From Bolinopsis microptera (lineage: Eukaryota > Ctenophora > Tentaculata > Lobata > Bolinopsidae): a stretch of DNA of 64,000 nucleotides. The stretch is from the NCBI RefSeq assembly GCF_026151205.1, contig NC_087079.1, forward strand, positions 5,661,230 through 5,725,229. Direction: 5' to 3'. Positions within the stretch are counted from its first letter, which is position 1; every line of letters begins with the position of its first letter. Below, in pieces: positions 50,394 to 58,787 of the stretch. Made by a program: the position numbers and the translations under genes. Below the pieces are notes generated by a model that made no database searches, had not been told where the DNA came from, and saw nothing but the letters and a program-made list of their open reading frames with translations.

Positions 50394-50412
50394 ATAATAA
50401 TAATAATAATAA
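50394..50412. repeat. ATA/AAT microsatellite
   Basis: Six or so AAT trinucleotides in a row. Confidence 0.85.
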
Positions 50413-51191
50413 CAAAGTATTTATATCCCGCTCATATTAGCAACTAGTAACCAAGAATGGTACTAGCTACTAATGTCAGAGCGGCTCTCATAACAAAGAG
50501 AAAACTATAATAATTTAGAATTCTCCAACAAAAAATTCTCATTTTCCTTTAAGCTGCTTTATTGGTAACACTAACGTTTAAAAACTATATACGACAGACA
50601 TGGTGGTACAATCAGACATCAGATGGAATAAACTATAAGAGAAAAATAATAATCTCGACACATATTGGTTACCTTTATTTATTCAAAAGAATTTAATTAA
50701 TTAAACTTCATTATACACTCTTCTTTATTTGTAGATCAAAACAACAAACACAAACTGTGGCCTGCATCCCCGTCAATACCACACAATCATTTAAAGAGTT
50801 GCTCGAAGGTAGTAGACCAGGCCGACGGATCCCCAGTCCGATTTCCCTGAGTATTGTCGCACCCAATTAAAGGGAACACTACATCACCCTGTACCCAACA
50901 GCTTGCAAGCAAGCTGCCGTTCACCCACCGGTTCACTGCGGTACAGGTAGATTGCCGAAGCATGTGCTACCAACTCTGCAATCATGTGGTACCGGCCAAG
51001 GATACAGGTTATAAAAATAAAAACAAGCCAGGGCATGGCAAATGGCAGTCTAGTCTCTCCGTGTAAGTGTAACTATACACAACTCATGGCAGTTAAAAAA
51101 ACCCATGGAATAATCTACAAACTAAGGCCAGGTTCTAGGAACTTTCTAAAAAAGAAAAAAGAACACGAATATAAATACGACTAGGTATGTT

Positions 51192-53015
51192 CTAAATGAT
51201 TGAAAAATGGGTTTTTAAAGCCCGTTTAAAAGTATCAATGTTGTTAGCTTTTCTTACCGTATACGGTAGCAAGTTCCAGAGTTTTGGGGCTGCGTTGCTA
51301 AACCTCCTATCACCTAGCCTGATTTTACTGAGTCTATTAACCTTAAACCTTAAGTCATCACCAGACAGTTGCCGTGTTTTAGAATATGCTGCCTGGGAGT
51401 CAATCTGAAGAAGATCAGACAGATATGGTGGTGCTTGGCTGTACATAACCTTATACGCCAGAAGACAAATCTTGAAACTTATTCGTTCTTCAATGGGGAG
51501 AATGTGTGCTTTTTTGTAGTATTCGAGAAGATCTACATCACGGTCATCGATGTTATAGATGAATCGTATTCCAGCATTCAGTACAGATTTGAGCTTTTTC
51601 AGTGACTTCATCGGTAGGCAAACATACAGTGCATTACAGTAGTCAAGTTTTGATATAACCAGTTGCTTCACTAGCATAACTTTTAAACTTTCATCAAGAT
51701 AACATCGTATTCTCTTCAGATTAGTTAATGCCCACATTGACTTCTGTTTAACACTGTTTAGCTGTCTTTCCATGGTAAGAGCTGGGTCTAGTTTGACTCC
51801 TAAACTCTTCCAATTGTCACCGACACATTCTGTTGGGATCACTTCCGTACTCCCAAAATTAACAGAAATTTGATTCTGTCCAAATTCTCTAAGAACCAAA
51901 GGCTTCCCAATGACTAGTAGCTCTGTTTTTGACTCATTAAGTTTCATATAATTTTCAAGCATCCAGGCCCTTATTTCGTCAAGGCAGGCATTGATCTTAA
52001 TTTTCATTTCACTTAGTTCTCCAGGTATTAGGGGTTCAAAAGAAATGTAGAGCTGCGAGTCATCTGCATATAGCTGAATACGAATCCCATATTTAGCAGC
52101 TATCTTCTGAAGTTGTTTAATGTACAGGATGAACAAAATCGGTCCAAGCAAAGATCCCTGAGGCACTCCAAAAAGAAGACACATTACATCAGATAGCTCC
52201 TGACCAACTTTGACATCGAAAGATCTTGCATGAAGGTAATCCTCAAACCAGCTGTTAGCTTTACCTGTGATTCCAAAGTCAGCTAAGAGTTTTCTGATAA
52301 GTATATTATGATCTATTGTGTCGAAAGCTGCTGAAAGGTCTAGCAGGACCAGTGTCACAATTCTACCCTGCTCGATTTCCCCAAGAATGTCATCAGTCAT
52401 TTTCACTAATAAAGTCTCACAGCTATGTTTTGGTCTATAACCAGACTGAACTGGACAATGAAGATCTTCTGCATCCAAGTATTTATTGAGTTGACTGAGT
52501 ATGTACTTTTCAAGGATCTTGGACATAACCGGGAGATTTGAAACTGGTCTATAGTTTTTTAGACAGTCAGGATCTGCTCCATCCTTTTTGAGGGTGGGTC
52601 TGACCACTGCTCTCTTAAGATCCGATGGAAACTTAGCAGTTTCAATGGAAAGGTTGACGATGTAGCAGAGAAATGGTGCTAGTTCTTTAATGCAGTGTTT
52701 CAGGAGAAACATGGGTATTGGATCTAAGTCACAGAACTTATTTGACATGCTTTTCACCAGGGTTTCCATCTCGGACACTTCTACTGCTTTAAAAGTCTCT
52801 AACTTTGACTCCCTTTTATCACCTCTTGGGTTTTCCTGGGGTTCGGCCGGTGAATCACGAAGGTTTTCAATAGAGGACCGGATGTTTTCCACTTTTCCAG
52901 AAAAGAAAGCTTTTAGATCATCTGCAACTTCCTTAGGATTTCCAGATGGCATACTTGTCTGAGAATTACCCAACAAGCGATTGACTTTCTTGTAAAGGGA
53001 TTTAATCTCATTAAA
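51192..53015 (-). CDS. LINE ORF2, reverse transcriptase part
   Basis: This is the RT domain of the LINE polyprotein, which copies the element's RNA into DNA at the nicked target. The open frame begins with FNEIKSLYKKVNRLLG just after the insertion junction. Using the 594 residues from the first start-like codon (52,976), the landmarks are NYRPVSNLPV (141-150), the finger motif SGYRPKHSCETLL (178-190), catalytic LDLSAAFDTIDH (212-223), GVPQGSLLGPILF (270-282) and the catalytic YADD box (303-306). They are followed by WMLENYMKLNESKTE and a CR1/L2-type tail with RFSNAAPKLWN. All catalytic aspartates are present. The N-terminal endonuclease half lies at 55,395-56,438, displaced by the nested insertion. 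Confidence 0.95.
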   Translation of the reverse strand, partial: FNEIKSLYKKVNRLLGNSQTSMPSGNPKEVADDLKAFFSGKVENIRSSIENLRDSPAEPQENPRGDKRESKLETFKAVEVSEMETLVKSMSNKFCDLDPIPMFLLKHCIKELAPFLCYIVNLSIETAKFPSDLKRAVVRPTLKKDGADPDCLKNYRPVSNLPVMSKILEKYILSQLNKYLDAEDLHCPVQSGYRPKHSCETLLVKMTDDILGEIEQGRIVTLVLLDLSAAFDTIDHNILIRKLLADFGITGKANSWFEDYLHARSFDVKVGQELSDVMCLLFGVPQGSLLGPILFILYIKQLQKIAAKYGIRIQLYADDSQLYISFEPLIPGELSEMKIKINACLDEIRAWMLENYMKLNESKTELLVIGKPLVLREFGQNQISVNFGSTEVIPTECVGDNWKSLGVKLDPALTMERQLNSVKQKSMWALTNLKRIRCYLDESLKVMLVKQLVISKLDYCNALYVCLPMKSLKKLKSVLNAGIRFIYNIDDRDVDLLEYYKKAHILPIEERISFKICLLAYKVMYSQAPPYLSDLLQIDSQAAYSKTRQLSGDDLRFKVNRLSKIRLGDRRFSNAAPKLWNLLPYTVRKANNIDTFKRALKTHFSII

Positions 53016-53212
53016 CTATATAAAAAAATAAGTATAAAGAATAAGGAAAAGGAACGGGAATGAAGCCAATACCAGAAGTGAAACCCCACCAAAGAATAAT
53101 TGATCCTTAGGTAGACCTGGTGAAATAAAGTAACTGAACTGTAAGTTTAAGAAAAGACGGAAGGAATAAAGGAGAGAGGAAATAATGTATGTGAACATCA
53201 TCAGCAGATGAC

Positions 53213-53265
53213 TTGGCACACCGGTTTCGGGGGTTTAATACCTGTACCGGTTTAATGTGCCAAGA
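53213..53265. repeat. Hairpin in the 3' region of the Penelope-like element
   Basis: The arms CTTGGCACA and TGTGCCAAG lie at the two ends, with ACCGGTTT repeated within. The transcript of the element could fold here. Its role is unknown. Confidence 0.7.
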
Positions 53266-53290
53266 CCCCCTAGCAATCACTCGTCAGTGA

Positions 53291-53701
53291 TCACCTGTTC
53301 ACGTTAAATGTGATGTCAAGGATGTCGCTGACATCAAGTATACTGTATTTGTACAGAATACTAGGTCGGTCTTTCAGAAGCTTTTTGAATTTACTCTTCA
53401 GGAGTCTGTCATTATAACATCTTGAAAGAAGTGTCCTATAAAGGGTGTTGGTAGAACACAGAAAAGAATCAAGGTCAGAGATAATGGAAGAGTAACGAAG
53501 GACCTGACCGTAAAAAACATTATAACCAACAGAAGAGGAAATATTACTGTTAGGAAAGGTGTACATGACCACAGGAAAGTTGAAGTCATCAAGTTTGTTG
53601 TAAAGCTTGGTGGCGACGTGTCCGGAGTTATTCATCGAGATGTTGATGTCGAGATAGTTTACGGACTTATTGTCGTCACCACTCCTCTCCATAAGCAGGT
53701 C
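53291..53701 (-). CDS. C-terminal part of the Penelope-like reverse transcriptase
   Basis: This is the region after the catalytic RYVDD box. It contains GDDNKSVNYLDINIS, a TKLYNKLDDFNFPVVMYTF segment and SVGYNVFYGQVLRYSSI, then a basic helical tail ending at the TGA or TAG near 53,291. It is separated from the catalytic part by the MULE at 53,702-55,048. The frame on the two sides is the same when one copy of the 9-bp target duplication is counted. Confidence 0.7.
   Translation of the reverse strand, partial: DLLMERSGDDNKSVNYLDINISMNNSGHVATKLYNKLDDFNFPVVMYTFPNSNISSSVGYNVFYGQVLRYSSIISDLDSFLCSTNTLYRTLLSRCYNDRLLKSKFKKLLKDRPSILYKYSILDVSDILDITFNVNR
53693..53701. repeat. MULE target-site duplication, left copy
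   Basis: AAGCAGGTC, identical to 55,049-55,057. Nine bases is the usual duplication length for Mutator-like elements. Confidence 0.9.
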
Positions 53702-53997
53702 GGTAATCACACTATATAATGACAACACTATATAATGACAAGCACTTTGTAATGACAGCTGATCTTTGTCATTATATAGTCTGCAAAACGGACTATATAA
53801 TGACAACACTATATAATGACAAGTTTATCTTATATCGACTTTTCCTTACTTTTCTTTAATTCTACTTTTAGAATATTACTAAAGCAAATAATCTTATTTA
53901 AGTAAAATGTATAACTGTCATAGAAATATAGTACAATCGAAATATCATAAAATCCCAATATCGTAAAACCGATAATATCAATAATCAAATGTCGAAT

Positions 53998-54225
53998 TCA
54001 TAGTGCAGCAGAAACAGCAGAGAGATAATCGATGACTTCGTACTCCTGGTTATCGTAGGCTTGCATGAAGGATTCCAGAAGGGAGTCGTACCTTATCCAC
54101 TTGGCTGCTCTCTGGGGTGGAGGTCTTCTCATCAGTCTTTCCGTGATCTTCTGATCTGTTAGTCCTTGCTCTAGTTTGAGGGCTTCAAGGTGTCTGGCTG
54201 AAGGTGTCTGGCTGAAAAGGTCCAA
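53998..54225 (-). pseudogene. MULE transposase, C-terminal fragment
   Basis: The 75-residue frame has RRPPPQRAAKWIRYDSLLES and YEVIDYLSAVSAAL at the end, the kind of C-terminal helical tail (short basic segment, K-W/x-Y, then DYL-x-A/I) seen in FLYWCH/MULE transposases. Just upstream, in another frame, lies LTVHGITPDNYRLPLAFGLL followed by PGKRQEHYTNLLEEL. That is the conserved MULE core stretch preceding the second catalytic residue. A short SQTPSARHL/SQTP duplication marks the junction between the frames. The piece is a remnant of a deleted gene. Confidence 0.65.
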
Positions 54226-54333
54226 AGCGATCCAGTTCTTCTAGTAGGTTTGTGTAGTGTTCTTGCCGCTTTCCAGGGAGAAGACCAAACGCCAGAGGAA
54301 GTCTGTAGTTGTCTGGGGTGATTCCATGTACTG

Positions 54334-54675
54334 TCAGGAGTTAGGTGAATAGATTGGGTGCCACCTTAAAAGTTCCGTCAATGACGAGATTGCTGTTCGT
54401 ACCATCTTCGAGAGGCTGCTGGTCCGACATCCAAGGTTAGCTCTGCACTCGAAGTCCAGTCCTGAAAGAACTTCAGCAACGATCCGTTTAGTTGATGTGT
54501 CCGATGTCGCTGCACGTTCCTTCATCATCTTCTTAGAGCGATGGACCACGATCTCTGCTCTTTGTTCATCGTGGTTGTGGTTCGGAGAGTTCTTTACTGT
54601 CTGTTCATGAAGGACCAGTCGAGCGTTGTCCTTTCCTCGTTTACCAGTAGTGTATTCAACAGAAGGAGTAGCCAT
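54334..54675 (-). pseudogene. MULE transposase, FLYWCH-like N-terminal fragment
   Basis: The frame starts at an ATG (MATPSVEYTTGKRGKDNARL). It then shows NSPNHNHDEQRAEI and a helical AEIVVHRSKKMMKERAATSD, the pattern of a FLYWCH zinc finger (G-x-K...H-x-H) followed by the K-x-M-K-x-R-A linker found in MULE transposases. The Cys-containing middle of the finger is absent, which fits internal deletion. FLYWCH fingers bind the element ends. Confidence 0.65.
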
Positions 54676-55030
54676 GATTGATATAGCTTTTCCTTCATTG
54701 AGCCCTATATATACGAGTACCACCACATGATAACAAGCTCCAACGACACCAACGAGCTCCAACAAGTACTCATGTTTCCACTTGAGTACTTGGATCACAT
54801 CCTTTCCACAGCTTGCATTAAAATATTTGAGATGACGGATCAGCTAGTGATGATCTGTGGCACGTTCGATGTTACGCGACCTTACCATTTGAAGGCATGG
54901 GTCACATCATTTTAGGTAAATTTGCAGCCGTCTCACATGTCATTATATAGTGTGCAAAACGCACTTTGTAATGACAGGACTATATAGTGACAAGTCATTA
55001 TAAAGTGCTTGTCATTATATAGTGTTGTCA

Positions 55031-55400
55031 TTATATGGTGCGGGAATCAAGCAGGTCAGGTGGATAAATGGACCTGATTAGGTTAGAGAAATGCAAATAG
55101 TTCATGGTGTTGAGGTCGTCGACATATCTGCAGTTTCTTGAGAGGAGCTTAGCGAGACCGAACTTCTTTTCTTTGATTAGGCGTGTCATGTAGTTGAATT
55201 CACACTTCCCTAGCGAAAGATCAGCGAACTGGCTACTAGAATTCCCTCCCATGGGAATGCCTTTCGTTTGTCTTAAAATCTGATCCCCAATAATAATATC
55301 ACCTGATGAAGCTGTGATAGAATTTCTATAGTATCCCTTTCTTTTTTCAAACTCCATACCCTGAAATTTATCCCGAAGTCCTACGTACGCTGGTTTAAGT
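55031..55400 (-). CDS. Catalytic part of the Penelope-like reverse transcriptase
   Basis: The frame reads FEKRKGYYRNSI, then SSGDIIIGDQILRQTKGIPM with GGNSSSQFADLSLGKCEF, then FGLAKLLSRNCRYVDDL and SNLIRSIYPPDLL. GIPMG...S and RYVDD correspond to RT motifs B and C; the YVDD box holds the paired catalytic Asp. The motif A region is missing because the element is 5'-truncated into the LINE. The right end of the frame is interrupted by the MULE left boundary at 55,048. The last few codons listed run into MULE sequence. Confidence 0.7.
55049..55057. repeat. MULE target-site duplication, right copy
   Basis: AAGCAGGTC, identical to 53,693-53,701. Confidence 0.9.
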
Positions 55401-56438
55401 CCTTTTCCAGACCTCCAAGCTCTCTGCTCTTCTTCTCATTCTTCTCACTTCTCTCAGCTCTTCATCAATCCAGGGCGTTTCATTAGCTTTCACTTTCCTG
55501 TCCACTTCTGGGCAATGGGTGTCCATAAGGCTCGAAAGAACCTCATTGTACTGTGTAACGGCCTCGTCTAGTGACCAGTCAAAATTTCCTTGGCACAGAG
55601 ATGAGTTCTTCAAACTTTCTCTAAAAATGTCTTTGTCAAGATTTTTAAAATTTCGGTAGTTAACCTTTTTCCAAGTCATCTTGGGTTTCTTACAGCAGTG
55701 ATACCCTAAATCAAAATGAACCAGAAAGTGGTCGGAGGATGTTCCTGATTTGGTCACAGAAACTGGGCCCATTCTAGACCTAAGGTTTTCTGTAGAGAGT
55801 ATAAGGTCAATTGTACCACCTTGTTCATGCGTTGGTACAATAGGCATGATTTGATAAAGGTCATAGTCTTGTAGAAGTCTTACCAATTTCATAGGGTACA
55901 AATCATTAGGACGCTCCATGTGAATGTTGAAATCTCCCATCAGAAGAGGGATACCAGTCTTGGTACTTAAGTCATCAAGGTAGCTCTCGAACTCCTCTAG
56001 AAACATACATTCCGTGTATCTAGCTTTCTTTGTATAAGGAGGCCTGTATATATTCACAAGACGAATCGAATCTGTCTCAGTCTCAGATTGGAGCAATGCT
56101 TCCATAACCTGGAACGTTTTGTACTTAGTTACCTTTTCGTTAACTTTTAAGGTTATTTCTGGTCTGTAAAGGAAAGCAATACCTCCTCCACCTCTGTGTT
56201 TTCTAGGATTTGATAGTATCTCCCAGCCATAACTCTTGATCTCTTGAATTTTTACACTATCTGCCTCCTTAAGAAACGTTTCCTGGACAAAGCAAACATC
56301 ACATTTATGATCATTGAGGTGCTCCATCACTCCCACTGTCTTATTTACAAGCGATCTGACATTAAAGGTCCCAACCCTTAGGCTCTTGTTCTCTTTGTCA
56401 TGAGCTCCTTTACCCTGATTTGGTAGGAGTTTTTTGCA
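55395..56438 (-). CDS. LINE ORF2, AP-endonuclease part
   Basis: This is the exonuclease-endonuclease-phosphatase fold domain that nicks target DNA. The frame is open from just after a TGA at 56,441-56,439. The conserved order is VGTFNVRSLVNK, CFVQETFL (catalytic Glu), GGIAFLYRP, VNIYRPP, LLMGDFNIH (Asp/Asn), GGTIDLIL and SDHFLVHFDL (catalytic Asp-His). The region before VGTFNVRSL has no ATG; the first in-frame start-like codon is a GTG at 56,336, after the conserved start. The frame is the -1 frame of ORF1, whose end it overlaps by about 60 bases. It is thus probably translated by frameshifting or reinitiation. The frame ends where the Penelope-like insertion begins. Confidence 0.93.
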   Translation of the reverse strand, partial: CKKLLPNQGKGAHDKENKSLRVGTFNVRSLVNKTVGVMEHLNDHKCDVCFVQETFLKEADSVKIQEIKSYGWEILSNPRKHRGGGGIAFLYRPEITLKVNEKVTKYKTFQVMEALLQSETETDSIRLVNIYRPPYTKKARYTECMFLEEFESYLDDLSTKTGIPLLMGDFNIHMERPNDLYPMKLVRLLQDYDLYQIMPIVPTHEQGGTIDLILSTENLRSRMGPVSVTKSGTSSDHFLVHFDLGYHCCKKPKMTWKKVNYRNFKNLDKDIFRESLKNSSLCQGNFDWSLDEAVTQYNEVLSSLMDTHCPEVDRKVKANETPWIDEELREVRRMRRRAESLEVWKRT

Positions 56439-57571
56439 TCACTTGATGAGTGAGTCCTGGACATGACCCACAGTTTTTCTCTCACATAAAACGGACAAAG
56501 AGTGTCTGACGCCTTGTGTCTTGGATCTGACTTTTCTGATCGATTCTTGCTATGTGAACAGTTCGTGCATCGTATGTCCCCTGTCTTTTTCTCTTTCTTC
56601 TTAATACAGTCCTTCGATTTGTGGCTTCCTGCACAGTAGAAACATGTTGGGTCTGAGTCTTTGGACTTGCAGTATATGGATCCACTTGTATGACCAAAAC
56701 CTTGACAGTGATAACACTGTATAACGTGATACCTGTCTCTGACAGGGTACATTTCCAATCCCAGACAGATCCTGTTTCCAGCCTTTTTGATAACTTCCCT
56801 TATAGCCGGTGAAACCTGCAAAACGGCAAACCTATCTTTGTCATCCATAAAGACAGCCTTGAACTCATCACCACTTTCCATCAGGGTCTTGATAGTGTCA
56901 TTCTTCTTCAGGACACCCTCCACTAGCTCTTCCTTCGTCTTTATGTCTGCATCAAGGCCCGAGATAGTTATCTTTGGATTAAGCTTCCTCAGTTCTTCCG
57001 ACTTAGATGTGACATTATAATTGGATTTAAGCGCTTCTTCTGCATGACCTAGATCCTCTTTGGATTTGAACACCAGTCTGGCAACGCCTTCAGTTTTAGG
57101 GGGATTAGCCCTAACTACAGGAATATTGCTCAGTTTTTGCTTAAGATCCTTTTTCACAGCTGTTGTCCATTCTTCACCCGAGATTTTATTATCTCCATCA
57201 GGTCCCAAGTCCTCAGACTTCTTTTCAACCACCAGAGTATGCCTGACCTTGTCAGTATGCAAAGACTTCACACCAGAATATCCTGACTGAGCTGTTGCCA
57301 AGCTCTCCTGAATAATTTGTGGCAGTGTAGAAGCTAGTTCCTCTCTTACAATAGCTAAAACCTGTTCATGTGTACTGGATTCTTGTGGGCAAGACAGAGC
57401 TTCGATTGCTTTTTCAGCTAAATTGTAAGCCATTTTTAGGGACTGCCAAATGCCCTCCTTTGTATTAGTACACTTTTTAACATCATCACACTCAGATATT
57501 CTTACCTTAAGGGAGGTGTTGATTTTCTCCAACTCTATCTCCAGTTTCTTCTTCAACTTCATATCCGCCAT
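56378..57571 (-). CDS. LINE ORF1, gag-like nucleic-acid-binding protein
   Basis: The 397 residues start at an ATG (MADMKLKKKLEIELEK). A short amphipathic helix (about 4-25) is followed by a helical region (38-95), an RRM-like stretch (about 148-205, ARLVFKSKEDLGHAEEAL) and three Cys-rich knuckles. These are C286-x2-C289-x4-H294-x6-C301, C310-x2-C313-x3-H317-x4-C322, and a third with C335-x2-C338, H352 and C359. This is the type of ORF1 found in CR1, Jockey and I-group LINEs; it coats the element's RNA. The final residues include Ala379-Lys380-Asn381, coded by the slippery sequence GCA AAA AAC. The frame is intact. Confidence 0.93.
   Translation of the reverse strand: MADMKLKKKLEIELEKINTSLKVRISECDDVKKCTNTKEGIWQSLKMAYNLAEKAIEALSCPQESSTHEQVLAIVREELASTLPQIIQESLATAQSGYSGVKSLHTDKVRHTLVVEKKSEDLGPDGDNKISGEEWTTAVKKDLKQKLSNIPVVRANPPKTEGVARLVFKSKEDLGHAEEALKSNYNVTSKSEELRKLNPKITISGLDADIKTKEELVEGVLKKNDTIKTLMESGDEFKAVFMDDKDRFAVLQVSPAIREVIKKAGNRICLGLEMYPVRDRYHVIQCYHCQGFGHTSGSIYCKSKDSDPTCFYCAGSHKSKDCIKKKEKKTGDIRCTNCSHSKNRSEKSDPRHKASDTLCPFYVREKLWVMSRTHSSSDAKNSYQIRVKELMTKRTRA
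56429..56435 (-). promoter_or_regulatory. Candidate -1 ribosomal frameshift heptamer A AAA AAC
   Basis: In the ORF1 frame the codons gcA AAA AAC form the canonical X XXY YYZ slippery heptamer. A -1 slip makes the next codon CTC at 56,429-56,427 and continues through GAHDKENKSLRVGTFNVRSL into the endonuclease. ORF2 lacks its own ATG there. No downstream pseudoknot was modelled. Termination-reinitiation is the main alternative, since ORF1 stops 49 bases later. Confidence 0.6.
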
Positions 57572-57599
57572 AATTTACCCTGCCAAGTACTGAGGACCA

Positions 57600-58600
57600 G
57601 ACTCGGATTTCCAAACTCTTTAGTTCTGAGAAAAACTATACAGTAGTATTGAAGTAAGATTCCAAATCCTCAAATTATTTGTTATATAGTAGTGTTGAAA
57701 GTATTAAAATACTGATACTTCTTATTACGATGTTTATTAAATTAATGATATTTGAGCTTCGTTATTCTTGGAACGGCTGATTTATGTAATGTTTCTATTA
57801 TTGTGATAATGGAGATAATGTATTTCCCGTGCAACATATTTCTACATTATCTCACTGCCATGTTGGACGTGACTAAGGAAGAAATGACACACTCGTTTCA
57901 ATGAAATATGTGGAGGTCATCATTCAAATGTACACGTGACTCACAAGTCACGTGTGACGTAGGTCACACATTCGTCACACAATCCTGTGTGGTGGTTTTG
58001 TAAGTTAGATCAGCAGTGCGAATGTGTTGCCTAATAAAGTGTGACTAAAGTGACTAAATCAAAGGTTGCTGGTTGCAGGACTCAAAATATGGACATACCA
58101 ATTGAGCTGTCTAACATCTGTCTTTTTGTACCATTATAAGCCATCACCGCGCTGCCTGTATGTGGCTTCGCAGGTAAATTTGATTATGTTATCAGAAAAA
58201 ACTCTCCTGAAATCTTCAGTAAATTAAATATGAGTCCTTAGTCCTACAGCCACAGGTAGTCTTTAAAGTTTCGAATTTAATGTAATCATATATATAGGAT
58301 ATATTTAGGGTCATAAAATTACCAATGTAAACTAAAATCATGTATGTAAGTTACACCGGTAAAAATTGACAAACAATTCACTCTGTGAACCTGAAAAACT
58401 TTAAACATTTGATGCAATCTTTTGAATCTTCGCAAAGATTCTTGGTGAATATTCTAGGATATAAATTAAAGTATGGCAGGAATTTGTATTCCGCATACAT
58501 TCCGCTGGAACTCCAGCAATGTTGATGGTGCGGCCTGTGTGAATATTATGGAGACAATGTTTATAATCTCACTTATACTCACGGAAATTGTATGTAATGA
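57600..58600. other. LINE 5' flank and gene-poor stretch
   Basis: No gene is recognised. The LINE 5' untranslated region probably occupies some of the first hundred bases, but its limit cannot be fixed. Confidence 0.5.
58043..58115 (-). other. tRNA-like sequence (weak)
   Basis: On the minus strand AGCTCAATTGGTA sits at positions 8-20 and TTTGATTT at about 53-60, matching the spacing and partial consensus of the A and B boxes of a tRNA. An acceptor stem and a clear anticodon stem are not evident. It may be a decayed tRNA pseudogene or the head of a tRNA-derived SINE. Confidence 0.2.
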
Positions 58601-58610
58601 ACACTACACC

Positions 58611-58787
58611 GAAAACGGTCATAATACTTACGAGTTTTATTTCGTATGTGATCCTAAAATTTCGTATGTGATTCTAGAATTTATTACATTAAAGTTGGTT
58701 ATACTCCGAAAACGGTCATAATACTTAAGAGTTTTATCTCGTATGTGGTCCTAGAATTTATAACATTAAAGTTGGTTATACTCTGCT
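58611..58787 (+). repeat. 97-bp tandem duplication
   Basis: GAAAACGGTCATAATACTTA begins copies at 58,611 and 58,708. Both end with TAACATTAAAGTTGGTTATACTC or its variant. The copies differ by a small internal duplication of TTTCGTATGTGAT. Confidence 0.9.

Larger units (their letters stand above)
53702..55048 (-). mobile_element. Internally deleted Mutator-like (MULE, FLYWCH type) transposon
   Basis: It is flanked by a perfect 9-bp duplication AAGCAGGTC. Both ends carry multiple copies of a CACTATATAATGACAA motif, partly in tandem and partly inverted. Near the left end a 16-base arm TTGTCATTATATAGTC pairs across a 9-base loop with GACTATATAATGACAA. Minus-strand coding pieces belong to a MULE transposase: a FLYWCH-like N-terminus (54,334-54,675), a core fragment with PLAFGLLPGKRQEHY (about 54,195-54,340) and a C-terminal piece (53,998-54,225). 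At 1.35 kb it is too short for a full transposase, so this copy would be non-autonomous. Confidence 0.88.
53016..55400 (-). mobile_element. Penelope-like retroelement, 5'-truncated, inside the LINE
   Basis: The sequence between the two halves of LINE ORF2 encodes a different reverse transcriptase on the same strand. The peptides GIPMGGNSSSQFADLSL and CRYVDDL (55,031-55,400) and YLDINIS, TKLYNKLDDFNFPVV and VFYGQVLRYSS (53,291-53,701) match a family with GxPMGxxxS...RYVDD...YLD...TKLYxKxDDF...QxLRY order, which I place tentatively with Penelope-like elements. The RT begins part-way, so the 5' part is missing, as expected of an insertion that stopped early. A MULE sits inside it. The 3' end is about 270 bases of non-coding DNA with a hairpin at 53,213-53,265. 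The junction near 55,400 is uncertain by about 20 bases. Confidence 0.65.
51192..57571 (-). mobile_element. CR1/L2-type LINE with nested insertions
   Basis: Read on the minus strand, the order is ORF1 (gag-like), AP-endonuclease, then reverse transcriptase with its C-terminal tail, the layout of two-ORF LINEs of the CR1/L2 group. The outermost bounds given are the ORF1 ATG and the ORF2 stop. The untranslated ends extend outwards by unknown amounts and no target duplication was identified. ORF2 is interrupted between endonuclease and RT by 53,016 to about 55,400. All three coding blocks are free of internal stops, so the copy is young or was recently active before the insertions. Confidence 0.93.

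Noticed and set aside
51196-51408. Plus-strand frames opposite the LINE ORFs (also near 52,690, 56,787 and 57,060)
   Set aside because: They are antisense shadows of the RT and ORF1 coding sequence.
53199-53287. Hammerhead-ribozyme-like core words on the minus strand (CTGACGA at 53,287-53,281, CGAAAC at 53,230-53,225, CTGATGA at 53,205-53,199) in the Penelope-like element's 3' region
   Set aside because: Penelope-like elements are known to carry hammerheads, so I tried to pair the stems. Stem II would need about nine extra bases and stem I does not pair, so the fold is not supported by eye. A covariance-model search could overturn this.
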